A stretch of DNA of 64,000 nucleotides from Tenacibaculum tangerinum (GTDB taxonomy: Bacteria; Bacteroidota; Bacteroidia; Flavobacteriales; Flavobacteriaceae), in NCBI RefSeq assembly GCF_029853675.1, contig NZ_CP122539.1:853001-917000 (forward strand), given 5' to 3'. Of the stretch, positions 1-7,834 are shown one piece after another (position 1 is the stretch's first letter; every line of letters begins with the position of its first letter). Below the pieces are notes generated by a model that was not told the origin of the DNA, did no database searches, and worked only from the letters and a program-made list of their open reading frames with translations. The position numbers and the translations under genes were made by a program.

Positions 1-879
1 TCTTTTCCCCTGACAATAGGACGAATATAATCCTTATGAATACTCACAATTCTATCCTTTATTTTCTCTCCTGTATCAAAGTGATGCTTTTGTTGCTCGT
101 AAATCTTTTGAATTGTAGTTATTCTCTTATAATATTGTGGGGTAAACTCTAGGTTAGAATGGATTTGTAGTTCTTTTTCAAAATTGATAAACTTCAATAG
201 TAATTTTAATAATGCTCTAGTTAATGAGATTCGTTTTGATTTGGTTTTTCTTCGCATTTTACTAAACCCTTGATACCGTTTCTTCCATTTCAAATACTTA
301 CTTCGAATCATTTTAACTCCTAACACTGAGCAGGTTTTTTGTAGTTGTTTATAAAGCCAATGCACAGACTGCCAAAGTAATTTTTGAATGCTAGGATAAG
401 ATAGTTCACTCTCATAACAAGTTGCATCCATAACTATTTGATTGGCGCTCTCTATTTGACCTTTCCAAAAAGAAAAAAGAACTTTTTCAACTGAACTAAT
501 CTCTAATTTCTCTGATAATTCACAACGTATTTGACTTACTATTTTATAATTGGTCAAACGTTCAAATCCTAGTTCAATATCACAAAAAAATTGATAATCA
601 AGATTAGAATTTAATTGCTCTATTAATTTCTTATCTGAACAATTAGCGTAATGCTTCAAAAACATTAAACCAAGCCTCCCTTTAGGACTAAAAAGATAGT
701 TTCGCCCTGTTGATTGTTCGTGGATACCAAAAGTATTTACCAAATCATCCCAAGGAATAGCAGCATGGATTTTGCCTAAATCTCCCTCTAAAAAACGTGC
801 ATAATGAGCATCATAATTCTCGCTTAGGGGAAAAAATTGAAATACGGTGTTGCATTTCAGAAATTCTTCGTATTTTCAT
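1..879 (-). mobile_element. IS5/IS1182-like transposase, partial at window edge, frameshifted near its start
   Basis: Translating the minus strand gives one open frame of about 290 residues that runs off the left edge. It contains an N-terminal DUF772-like region (HYARFLEGDLGKIHAAIPW, then RLGLMFLKHYANCSDKKLIE) and, near the edge, the motif DYIRPIVRGK, which in IS5/IS1182-type transposases stands just before the catalytic DDE core. The core itself is outside the window. The ATG at 877-879 is out of frame: ATG is followed by AAAA (873-876), and with three A residues it would read MKYEEFLKC straight into the open frame. In the actual frame a TGA comes first, so the copy needs a non-ATG start or is inactive. 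Family assignment is from memory of motifs; IS5 and IS1182 groups are hard to separate here. Confidence 0.75.
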
Positions 880-1066
880 AATTAAGTAATGTGAAAACCC
901 CGTTTTTTGCCTTTTTAGGTGATTTTCGGGGTTTGTTTTGAAGATAAGGTACAACAAATCCCCTGTAAAAACAAGGGATTTCTATTTTATGAAAGTGCCT
1001 AGATAACGAAGATTATTTGAAAATTCAGAAAGTAAAAAAATATGTAGATCTTAATAAGATCAGTGA
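880..1066. other. Intergenic flank of the transposase with two hairpins
   Basis: No gene is seen. Two inverted repeats are visible: AAACCCCG (895-902) with CGGGGTTT (927-934), and an 11-bp arm pair at 956-966 and 971-981 (AAATCCCCTGT / ACAAGGGATTT, one mismatch). The first lies where a terminal inverted repeat of the IS could be; the second looks like an intrinsic terminator or IS end structure. The other IS end is outside the window, so neither can be tested. Confidence 0.4.
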
Positions 1067-1175
1067 CTAACACCTTATAAAATTAATACCTAGTGCAAGC
1101 CTACCTACGAAAATCCTCACGGATTTTCTATTCGGTTTGTATTTGCTAAATTAGTTGCTGAAACACGTTAGCTAC
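1067..1175 (+). repeat. attC-like palindrome 1 (upstream of the DUF4844 gene)
   Basis: The stretch opens with CTAACACC and closes with ACACGTTAGCTAC, complementary CTAAC/GTTAG boxes as in integron attC sites. The apex is a perfect 8-bp hairpin, GAAAATCC (1109-1116) TCAC GGATTTTC (1121-1128). The next ORF starts 11 bases after the right box. The middle arms pair only in part. Seen together with the similar sites at 4203, 5699, 6459 and 6953. Confidence 0.55.
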
Positions 1176-1185
1176 AATTTGAGAA

Positions 1186-2007
1186 ATGACGAAATACACA
1201 CAAATTTTCATACTTTTTTTAACCCTATCTGCTTGCGGACAAAAAGCAACTAAAATGAAAACACCTGAGAATGCTAATGAGCAGTTTACGGAATTCATTG
1301 CCAAGAAAAAATTTGTTGCTCAACCTTATCCGAATTATTATCCAGGAATCTCAGATGAAAAAATGAGACCAATTTTCACAGAGAAAATTAACGAAATAGC
1401 ATCTGACTTTAAAAACGTTGTGGAATCTGAAAATCCTACTGACAAAGATTATCAAAAACAGATTGCAATAGGTCTTTCAAGATTTAAAGAAAACTATCTG
1501 GAATTAGATACCGAAGACCGAGAAATGGTTTGTGCTTATATTGAGCAATTAATGAATATAGTTGGACTAGAAAGCTCGAATGGACAATTAAATAAATTTA
1601 TATACGGTTTTGACCCAATAGAAATAGCAAAAGAATCGAAATGGACAGATGAACACGGAAATGTCTTTATTCAAAAGGGAAATGAAGTTTCCATCATTCC
1701 AGCTAAATACGAGAAAACTGAAAAAACCTATAAGGTGTTTATTTTTAATGAAACTCTAAATGAAATTCAAGTTTCAGAAAGAATTAAAATACAACCCAAC
1801 AAATTCAAAGTTTTCAATATGGTAGACACAGACACGCTTGAATTAAACAATGGTGTAAAATTTATGTTTGGAGAAACTTACGGACTTGAAATAGAAGACA
1901 AAAAATCACAAGTCAGTGGACTTGGAGGAGAATTTTTAGTAAAATACGGAGTTCCGGATGAAGCGGAATGGGCATTTGTGATTGTCCCAGAAGGCGAAGA
2001 AGATTAA
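1186..2007 (+). CDS. DUF4844-type lipoprotein, cassette-borne
   Basis: A 273-residue protein with a type II signal peptide: short charged N-terminus, hydrophobic core IFILFLTL and lipobox LSAC with Cys17, so it is probably anchored in the inner or outer membrane. Residues about 30-150 resemble DUF4844 (YPGISDEKMRPIF, then LDTEDREMVCAYIEQLM, IVGLESSNGQLNK). The second half has no family I recognise. No biochemical role is known. It stands alone on the plus strand between two palindromic spacers, with its ATG 18 bases past the GTTAGC box, as expected for a single-gene cassette. DUF4844 assignment is from recall, moderate certainty. Confidence 0.75.
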   Translation: MTKYTQIFILFLTLSACGQKATKMKTPENANEQFTEFIAKKKFVAQPYPNYYPGISDEKMRPIFTEKINEIASDFKNVVESENPTDKDYQKQIAIGLSRFKENYLELDTEDREMVCAYIEQLMNIVGLESSNGQLNKFIYGFDPIEIAKESKWTDEHGNVFIQKGNEVSIIPAKYEKTEKTYKVFIFNETLNEIQVSERIKIQPNKFKVFNMVDTDTLELNNGVKFMFGETYGLEIEDKKSQVSGLGGEFLVKYGVPDEAEWAFVIVPEGEED

Positions 2008-2231
2008 TTAAATAAAAACTATAGCTAACAAAGAAATGAGGTAAAAACAACTAATTTTTTTATATTTTTTCACTCCAAGCTACTTTGATAGTTTATACCA
2101 TAAGGCAAACCACTTTTTATAATTGCAAAGGCTTGTTTTAACATGATTCGTCCTAAATAAAGACTCCATTTGTATAGAAGCCTGCAGCGAGATTGGAGAA
2201 AACCCAGATTTGAAAAGAAATATGATGTAAA

Positions 2232-2252
2232 AAGCCGAAAACTATTCGGCTT
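2232..2252. terminator. Perfect 8-bp hairpin, terminator-like
   Basis: AAGCCGAA (2232-2239), loop AACTA, TTCGGCTT (2245-2252). It lacks a long T tract on the plus strand (TTAATAAG follows), while the minus strand reads into TTTTTACATC, so if functional it would stop leftward transcripts. Confidence 0.45.
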
Positions 2253-2290
2253 AATAAGAATTGTACAACTTTTATAAACTTTCCCGCCCC

Positions 2291-2474
2291 CGTGATAGCG
2301 GCGACCCATGCCGTGATATTAGCGGAGCGTGCCGTGATAGCTGCGACCCATGCCGTAGTATTAGCGGAGCATGCCGTGATAACGGCGACTCATGCCTTAG
2401 TATTAGCGGAGCACGCCGTGATAGCTGCGACCCATGCCGTAGTATTAGCGGAGCACGCCGTGATAGCTGCGACC
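2291..2474. repeat. 42-bp GC-rich tandem repeat made of 21-bp half units
   Basis: About 4.4 head-to-tail copies starting at 2291, 2333, 2375, 2417 and 2459. Each 42-bp unit is itself two related 21-bp halves that share the start CGTGATA (for example CGTGATAGCGGCGACCCATGC and CGTGATATTAGCGGAGCGTGC). It is far richer in G+C than its surroundings. Because 42 is a multiple of three, two overlapping frames stay open through it (2261-2488 and 2292-2498), but these are artefacts of the period. A 21-bp period equals two turns of the helix. Confidence 0.85.
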
Positions 2475-2781
2475 TGTATAACCTTTGATACTCCTTGAAA
2501 CGTCTTTTATTACGTAAATAATGGGGGGGTATGGGATGCCGTAAGATCGTATGTGATCAATGTTTTAGATTCGCAAGAATTGTAAGAACAACTCGATTTT
2601 TATAATTAATTAACAAATAGCAATAACTCGTTAATAACTTTACTTTTGATAAAGCATTGGTTTTGATATATTTGATAGCGTATAATAATTGTTAAATTTT
2701 AGTTTATCCCATGTTTTCATTGGGATAACAAAACTAAAGTTTGGTATAAAACGAGTTGGCAACAATTAAAACAAACTGCAA

Positions 2782-4200
2782 ATGAAAGAAATAAAAGGAA
2801 TTGGATTTTCAATACCATCTGAAAATGATGATCATTTAAGTATTGATAGCAATAGTTCTCTTTCAGAAACAGACATAGCAGTATTTTCACCGAATTTAAG
2901 TACAACTTCTTATTCTAGTTACAATAGCGATGTATTTAATAGTAATCACGAAGAATACGAGGGAAAGAAACTTTACAATAAAGAATCTTCTGCCAAAATG
3001 TTTGAACATATCAAACACTGGAAAAAGGAGTTAATGAACTTTGTTGTAAAAGGTGGAACTTTGTTTGTTGTGCTTTGTAAAAAACAAGATTTCTTTATTT
3101 ACACTGGAACAAAAGATATTAGTGGAACAGGTCGAAATCAAAAAACGACAAATCACGTTGCACCATTGAACAATTACGAGTTTTTACCATTTTCCAAGAT
3201 AGAATATCATTCTGCGAGTGGTAAAAACGTTTACACCGAATCATCTACTTACAAGAATATTATAAATCAATTTAAAGACTTCTTTTCTTTTGAAACATAT
3301 TTGGTCAGCGAAAAAATTGAAAAACCTACATTCACAACAAAAAAGAAAGATAGAATTTTAGGAGCAACCTTGAAAGTCAAAGAAGGTCATATAGTTTTCC
3401 TACCAAATCTAAATTTAGATATACCTTCATTTACTAGATATGAAAAAGAAACTGATGAAGAGTTTTGGACAAAAGAAGCTATAACTAAAGGAAAAATATT
3501 TGTAAACTGTTTAGTCGAAATTGATAAAGTTCTATCAAAAAACAATCAAAAATCACCTAAACCTAACTGGGTTGACAAAAAAAATTATCAAATATTTGAA
3601 GCAGTTGAAACAAAGAAAATAATTGACAAAAATCAACGCGAAATAGAAAAGAGACTCAAAGAAAATGAAAATTTATCTCAAGTTTTTGATGAACAAGAAA
3701 AATTAAAAGATTTACTTTTTGAAACAGGTAAACCTCTAGAAGAAGCTGTTATTTTAGCTCTAAAAATCTTGGGCTATAAAGCAGAAAATTATGATGATGG
3801 AGAACTTGAATTAGACCAGATAATTGTGTCACCTGAAGGAGATAGATTTATTGGAGAATGCGAAGGCAAAGACAATAAAGATATTGATGTGTCAAAATTC
3901 AGACAATTATTGGATGGACTTAATGCTGATTTTGAAAAAGAAAACGTTGAAGAAAAAGCATTTGGACTTCTTTTTGGAAATCCGCAGAGACTAATTGAGC
4001 CAAATAAGCGAAAGTTAGATTTTACGAAAAAATGCAAAACAGGAGCAAAAAGAGAGAAAATAGGTCTAATAAATACAGTTGATTTATTTTTAGTCAGCAG
4101 ATATATAAAGGAATCTAATGATTTGACATTTGCCGAATTATGTAGAAAAGAAATAAAAAAACAATTGGGAGATTTAATAAAGTTTCCTGAAATAAAATAA
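2782..4200 (+). CDS. Probable PD-(D/E)XK nuclease, cassette-borne, candidate phage-defence protein
   Basis: A 472-residue soluble protein. The C-terminal third has the layout of a restriction-endonuclease-like fold: a helix (LEEAVILALKILGY), the strand ELELDQIIV with Asp345, the strand RFIGECEGK with Glu359, Glu361 and Lys363 (E-x-K), then a helix KFRQLLDGL and FGLLFGNPQR. The N-terminal 230 residues include strands SETDIAVFSP and GGTLFVVL, suggesting a Rossmann-like sensing domain, and residues 270-320 are rich in charged helix. There is no membrane segment. It occupies a single cassette; integron-like arrays often carry defence or toxin genes. Nuclease motif is seen; defence role is inference. 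Confidence 0.7.
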   Translation: MKEIKGIGFSIPSENDDHLSIDSNSSLSETDIAVFSPNLSTTSYSSYNSDVFNSNHEEYEGKKLYNKESSAKMFEHIKHWKKELMNFVVKGGTLFVVLCKKQDFFIYTGTKDISGTGRNQKTTNHVAPLNNYEFLPFSKIEYHSASGKNVYTESSTYKNIINQFKDFFSFETYLVSEKIEKPTFTTKKKDRILGATLKVKEGHIVFLPNLNLDIPSFTRYEKETDEEFWTKEAITKGKIFVNCLVEIDKVLSKNNQKSPKPNWVDKKNYQIFEAVETKKIIDKNQREIEKRLKENENLSQVFDEQEKLKDLLFETGKPLEEAVILALKILGYKAENYDDGELELDQIIVSPEGDRFIGECEGKDNKDIDVSKFRQLLDGLNADFEKENVEEKAFGLLFGNPQRLIEPNKRKLDFTKKCKTGAKREKIGLINTVDLFLVSRYIKESNDLTFAELCRKEIKKQLGDLIKFPEIK

Positions 4201-4202
4201 CA

Positions 4203-4338
4203 GTTGCCAACAATGGCTATAAGTAATTGCTTGGGTATGGGCTACATCTGAAAATTTTTGCGAAATTTTCAGTTTGGTGTGTACTTGCAAAAGTTATATC
4301 TTAGTCACGCAACTACTCATAGCCTGAACGTTAGCCAC
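4203..4338 (+). repeat. attC-like palindrome 2 (best-preserved site)
   Basis: The left arm GTTGCCAACAATGGCTATAA (from 4203, continuing to 4230) pairs with the right arm 4309-4338, which ends GAACGTTAGCCAC. Sixteen positions inside (GGCTATAAGTAATTGC against GGCTATGAGTAGTTGC on the reverse strand) differ at only two. The arms are asymmetric just inside the boxes (AAT against GTTCA), like the extrahelical bases of attC. The apex is CTGAAAATTT (4248-4257) with AAATTTTCAG (4263-4272). Confidence 0.7.
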
Positions 4339-4355
4339 AAGCTGAAACCAAATTT

Positions 4356-5165
4356 ATGAAATACCAATTGTCATTACTTCTTACCATTTTAGTTTCGAGT
4401 TTGATTTACTCGCAGAGTGAGTATGCTGAAAAATATGATAATGGTCAAATCAAAATTCAGGGATTTTTAATCGATAGTGTCTTAATTGGAAAATACACGG
4501 AATATTATAAAAACGGACAGGTAAAAACAACTGGAGAATTCAAGAATTGTGAATACGAAACTAATCACACAAAAATCTACGTTGCAGGTTGTGGAGTTGG
4601 AAATAATTCAACAATCAGAAAAGGAAAAAAACACGGAGAATGGAAAGATTATTACGAAAATGGAATTCTCGAATCTAAATACAACTATTTCTGTGGTTTA
4701 AGACAAGGGAATTTTTACAATTACCAAAAAGACGGAAAATTATATTGGATTGACTTTTATACTGCCGACAAAGAAATGGGAACTCAAGAATTCTATGAAA
4801 ATGGACTTTTGGAAAAAATCTCAACTTACTCTTATGAATATTCCGAACACGATGGACACGATTTAAAAAGAACTGTCGAAACGGAATATTATAAAGACGG
4901 TTCACTAAAGATTCAAAGAGTAATTCAAGAGTTAAAAGACGACATAGAAAAAGAGAGTTTCAAAGAATATTATCCAAACGGATTTTTAAAAACGGAGTCC
5001 GAAATTATTGACCTCGATAAAAACGGAATTTATCGTGAATTTTACGAAAATGGAAATACAAAATACGAGGGGATTTTTAAAGACGACAAACCAATTGACA
5101 AACAATACTTCTATAATTCCAAAGGAGAAATTACAAAAGTTGAGACTTGGAAAGATGGAAAATAA
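4356..5165 (+). CDS. Secreted MORN-repeat (YwqK-like) protein, cassette-borne
   Basis: A 269-residue protein with a Sec signal peptide (hydrophobic LSLLLTILVSSLIYS, cleavage near SQS). The rest is a run of MORN-variant repeats with the core YYxNGxxK/E: EYYKNGQVKTTGEF, DYYENGILES, EFYENGLLEK, EYYKDGSLK, EYYPNGFLKTE and EFYENGNTKYEG. Such proteins are often labelled YwqK-family antitoxins in automated annotation, but in Bacteroidota they are mostly exported repeat proteins of unknown role. It is a single gene flanked by palindromic spacers on both sides. No partner toxin is adjacent, so I do not infer a toxin-antitoxin pair. Confidence 0.8.
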   Translation: MKYQLSLLLTILVSSLIYSQSEYAEKYDNGQIKIQGFLIDSVLIGKYTEYYKNGQVKTTGEFKNCEYETNHTKIYVAGCGVGNNSTIRKGKKHGEWKDYYENGILESKYNYFCGLRQGNFYNYQKDGKLYWIDFYTADKEMGTQEFYENGLLEKISTYSYEYSEHDGHDLKRTVETEYYKDGSLKIQRVIQELKDDIEKESFKEYYPNGFLKTESEIIDLDKNGIYREFYENGNTKYEGIFKDDKPIDKQYFYNSKGEITKVETWKDGK

Positions 5166-5191
5166 TAGAAACCGAAATAAAAAAAGCCAGT

Positions 5192-5201
5192 GGCTAACAA
5201 T
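5192..5201 (+). repeat. Left attC-like box (GGCTAACAAT) after the MORN gene
   Basis: GGCTAACAAT follows AAAAAAGCCAGT; the same AAAAAAGCCAGTGGC string recurs at 6456-6470 after the next gene. The matching right arm is not seen before the transposase relic, so this site appears to have been split by the insertion. Confidence 0.45.
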
Positions 5202-5415
5202 GGTAGCTGATGCACAACCCCCAAATTTCAAAAAACGGATTTCCTTTTAAAGCTATGTAAGGGTTGTATTTAGAACGAAGCCAAAATTTTTAACTCCTTA
5301 TTTTGCTTTTTTTCTGAGCTTAAAACGAAATTTATTAAGTGATATCGTACGTTTTTTAACCAAAACACAAAAGCAGCTGCTTTGGCCTCAGTTTTAGTAG
5401 GTGTACCCAAGAGTT

Positions 5416-5640
5416 TTAATAGTTTTTTTTAATATTGTAAGCCGCCACAGCCATGAGCATGCACTTGTTGGCCCCATCGATACCCCTAACATTAACTTTG
5501 CGCAAGCCCATATACTGAGTGGGGATTCCAAAAAAAAGTTCTACCGAGCTTTGCCGTTTGGCTTTTATGTAGCCTTCCTGTAGACGTCTTACCCAGGCAT
5601 GTTGAACTCATTCTGGGTGGGGTAATAGGTGATTGATATA
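5416..5640 (-). pseudogene. C-terminal relic of an IS1182-type transposase
   Basis: On the minus strand 5416-5640 reads HPE*VQHAWVRRLQEGYIKAK and then LFFGIPTQYMGLRKVNVRGI, DGANKCMLMAVAAYNIKK and a stop at 5416-5418. The closing motif GLRKVN.RG...ANKCMLMA..AYN is typical of the C-terminal end of IS1182-like DDE transposases. A TGA near 5616 stands where TGG would be expected, and nothing upstream matches the rest of a transposase. Similar GC-rich ends, CAACCCCCAAAT at about 5215 and ATTGGGGTTG at about 5690, could be the terminal repeats of the dead element. Confidence 0.65.
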
Positions 5641-5698
5641 CTAGTATAACATGGAAATAGCTCGTTTATTGAAAAAAATAAAATCGTATATTGGGGTT

Positions 5699-5785
5699 GT
5701 CTAACAGGCATAATGGCTATAATTAATGGCTAGTTTTGAGCGTGCTTAAACACGCCACTAATCATACACAAAACGTTACCACACA
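5699..5785 (+). repeat. attC-like palindrome 3
   Basis: Opens with GTCTAACAGGC, closes with AAAACGTTACCACAC. The apex is GCGTG CTTAAA CACGC (about 5740-5755). The left box GTCTAACA is close to the aadA-type attC left box as I remember it. The ORF start lies 9 bases after the right box. Confidence 0.55.
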
Positions 5786-5793
5786 TTTGAGAA

Positions 5794-6456
5794 ATGAGTA
5801 GAACATTGAAAATATTATCATCAATAATATTACTAATTTCAGGTTGGTTAATGATTGGAATAGGTTTTACAACAAAAATTGGTCATCCGACAAGTACAGT
5901 TTTGTTTTTACTTGGAATTACTTGTTTATTCATTGGGTTTATATGGGTCAAAACACCAAACGTTGGTAACAAGCTGAAAAACGAAATGCTGAAAGGAAAA
6001 CAAAAACTGATTTTACTAATTTTTATTGTAATTCTGACTTTCATTTTCGGAATGCGATACGAATTGGATTATCGAATTTTGACTCGCAAAGCGATAAAAT
6101 ACTTGGCGAATTACAAACTCGGGTTTTATGGCGGAAAGGACTTTCGTTTTTTTGAAACGGACGTTGCTTTTATTCTGACTTTAATACCAATCGGATTTTA
6201 TTTAACATCTCGAAAGGTAAATTCTCTGAAAAAAATAATCGGAATGAATCTAATCTATCTGATTTTAATTCCGACCTTTTACTGTCTTTATTGCTTTCTC
6301 GAAAGTCAGTTCATAAAAATAACAATAACGAACCCAATAATGAATGACGGAATTTTAAAATATCACCAAAATAATGTGAATTATAGAATGATTTTATTTT
6401 TAACAATAATCTCGACTTTTATTAGCGGATTAATAATTAAGAAATTAGCAAACTGA
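5794..6456 (+). CDS. Integral membrane protein of unknown function, cassette-borne
   Basis: A 220-residue hydrophobic protein with five or six predicted membrane segments: about 7-27, 33-50, 72-90, 128-145, 150-172 and 198-215. The loop at 90-125 (YELDYRILTRKAIKYLANYK, then GGKDFRFFETD) is the only polar stretch of note. I recognise no family. It is a stand-alone + strand gene with a palindromic site on each side. The 3' flank shares AAAAAAGCCAGTGGC with the previous gene, so both cassettes may have copied the same spacer type. Confidence 0.7.
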   Translation: MSRTLKILSSIILLISGWLMIGIGFTTKIGHPTSTVLFLLGITCLFIGFIWVKTPNVGNKLKNEMLKGKQKLILLIFIVILTFIFGMRYELDYRILTRKAIKYLANYKLGFYGGKDFRFFETDVAFILTLIPIGFYLTSRKVNSLKKIIGMNLIYLILIPTFYCLYCFLESQFIKITITNPIMNDGILKYHQNNVNYRMILFLTIISTFISGLIIKKLAN

Positions 6457-6458
6457 AA

Positions 6459-6575
6459 AAAGCCAGTGGCCCACACAGTATAAAAACAATTACTAAATTA
6501 GTGCTTTAACTAAAGGGCATTGCGCTATTGCTGCCTCTGATTTTCCCGCAAAAAATCATACACAAATAAGTTGAC
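6459..6575 (+). repeat. attC-like palindrome 4, degenerate ends
   Basis: Begins GCCAGTGGCCCACAC, where GGCTAACAA is expected, and ends CAAATAAGTTGACGA, where CGTTAGC is expected. The apex is TGATTTT (6538-6544) with AAAATCA (6552-6558). Bases 6478-6545 match 6965-7032 of the next spacer at roughly nine positions in ten. Confidence 0.5.
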
Positions 6576-6577
6576 GA

Positions 6578-6946
6578 ATGATACGCAGAAAAAAAATAAA
6601 AATCGGAATTGGAGTTATACTCTTGACAGTATTACTCTGGCAATACGGATTCCTAACTCGATATAATTACTTAACAGCAAAAATTGATTCTTGGCGAGAT
6701 CAAGCAAGAATTGTTCAAGTTGGAATACCTAATTTCAACTATGGAGTTCCAGTTATTTCTCTTAATGAAAAATATGGATTTCACCAATCAAATACTGGAT
6801 GTATTGTAACTAAACCAGAATTACGTGGAATTGACTCTTATAACGCTGAAATTGAAAAATATCTGAACAAGAAAAACGGAAAAAATTGGAGAAAAAAATA
6901 TCAAGCGGAATTAGACTACTTGATTAAAAATAAATTGACCGAATAA
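6578..6946 (+). CDS. Small membrane-anchored protein of unknown function, cassette-borne
   Basis: A 122-residue protein with one N-terminal membrane helix (about 8-26, GIGVILLTVLLWQYGFL) behind a lysine/arginine cluster, so an N-in anchor with an exported domain is likely. The rest has conserved-looking segments (IPNFNYGVPVISLNEKYG, NTGCIVTKPELRGIDSYN, NGKNWRKKYQAELD) that I remember from other flavobacterial small hypothetical proteins, but I know no function. One cysteine. Single gene between two nearly identical spacers. Confidence 0.65.
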   Translation: MIRRKKIKIGIGVILLTVLLWQYGFLTRYNYLTAKIDSWRDQARIVQVGIPNFNYGVPVISLNEKYGFHQSNTGCIVTKPELRGIDSYNAEIEKYLNKKNGKNWRKKYQAELDYLIKNKLTE

Positions 6947-6952
6947 AAAAAC

Positions 6953-7090
6953 CTATGTATAACCGTATAAAAATAGTTGCTAAATTAGTGCTTAACTAAA
7001 TGGCATTTTGCTATTGCTGTGTCTGATTTTCCTTCGGAAAATCCTCATACACAAGACCACACTATTCTTATACATAAACGTTAGCAACAA
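6953..7090 (+). repeat. attC-like palindrome 5
   Basis: The left arm TATAACCGTATAAAAATAG (6958-6976) pairs with the right arm CTATTCTTATACATAAACGT (7062-7081), closing AACGTTAGCAACAA. The apex is a perfect GATTTTCC (7025-7032) TTC GGAAAATC (7036-7043). The arms are offset by extrahelical bases next to the boxes, as at 4203. Confidence 0.65.
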
Positions 7091-7104
7091 TATAAACCAA
7101 ATCC

Positions 7105-7686
7105 ATGGAAGTACTTTTTCACTTCATATTTCAGTTAATTAAAATAGGAATTCTTGCGTCTATTTATTCCTTTATTTTAATCGGAATTTTATTATTTATT
7201 GGAAAATTTAAACCGACTGATTTTATAAAAAGAGTAAAAGTAGAAAAGAAAAAATACTGGTTTTCTTTTGGTCTTTTAATCTCAATAGGACTTTTTATTT
7301 TCTCTTTTACATATTGGGGAAATCACGGACTTGGAGACGCACCAATGATTCCAATCGGACATTGGGAAACGATTGAAAATACAAATTGGACTGAATACGG
7401 ATATTTGAAAGGAAAAAAAACTAGCGACGGAATTAATATAGAAACAACACACTTTAAAGTTACGAATGATAAATTATGTGGAAATCTAAAAAGTTGGTTT
7501 TATGACTTTGAGAACACATATTTTGTATTGGACTTGAAAACGGACAAAATAACTGAATTCAAAACAGAATCTGAGTTTAATGAATATGCCGAAAATAATA
7601 AATTACCTAAATCAAATGAACTTTTGAGTTTTGAAGGTAATTATAGAAACCATTGGGGCGGAATAAGATTTCTGCTCTTACCATGA
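7105..7686 (+). CDS. Two-helix membrane protein of unknown function, last cassette gene
   Basis: A 193-residue protein with two membrane helices (about 5-33 and 50-70) joined by a lysine-rich loop, followed by an exported domain of 120 residues with alternating charged and aromatic strands (GHWETIENTNWTEYGYLKG, THFKVTNDKLCGNLKSWFYD). No family recognised. The start is the ATG after CCAAATCC, 15 bases past GTTAGCAAC. After the stop, GTTAACAAACAACC (about 7702) gives one more left box, with no further gene in this orientation, so the array ends here. Confidence 0.65.
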   Translation: MEVLFHFIFQLIKIGILASIYSFILIGILLFIGKFKPTDFIKRVKVEKKKYWFSFGLLISIGLFIFSFTYWGNHGLGDAPMIPIGHWETIENTNWTEYGYLKGKKTSDGINIETTHFKVTNDKLCGNLKSWFYDFENTYFVLDLKTDKITEFKTESEFNEYAENNKLPKSNELLSFEGNYRNHWGGIRFLLLP

Positions 7687-7834
7687 AAAAGAAAAATACT
7701 GGTGTTAACAAACAACCAAAATAGAAAACTCCTTTTCTTTACAGTATTTGCATTACGCTTGTAACGCATCCTTAAATCAAACGGACATCTATCCACAAAA
7801 ACCTAACAATTTAAACTTCAAATTCAAAATTGTT

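Larger units (their letters stand above)
2008..2781 (+). other. Disrupted spacer between cassette genes
   Basis: This 774-base gap holds a left attC-like box (AGCTAACAAAG near 2020), an unexplained stretch 2060-2225, a hairpin at 2232-2252, the 42-bp tandem repeat at 2291-2474, and a right half-site ending ACGAGTTGGCAACAA (2751-2765) preceded by a hairpin TTATCCCA/TGGGATAA (about 2704-2728). A minus-strand reading of 2070-2309 is open for 79 codons but carries no motif I can name; it may be a decayed transposase tail, which I cannot support. Confidence 0.45.

Noticed and set aside
2070..2309. Degenerate transposase on the minus strand
   Set aside because: The 79-codon frame has no motif I can assign with any certainty.
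2261..2498. Two overlapping plus-strand ORFs of 75 and 68 codons
   Set aside because: They consist only of the 42-bp tandem repeat read in two frames; the period is a multiple of three, so open frames are automatic.
4356..5165. Antitoxin of a toxin-antitoxin pair
   Set aside because: The YwqK label is common for MORN-variant repeats, but this protein is secreted and no toxin gene adjoins it.
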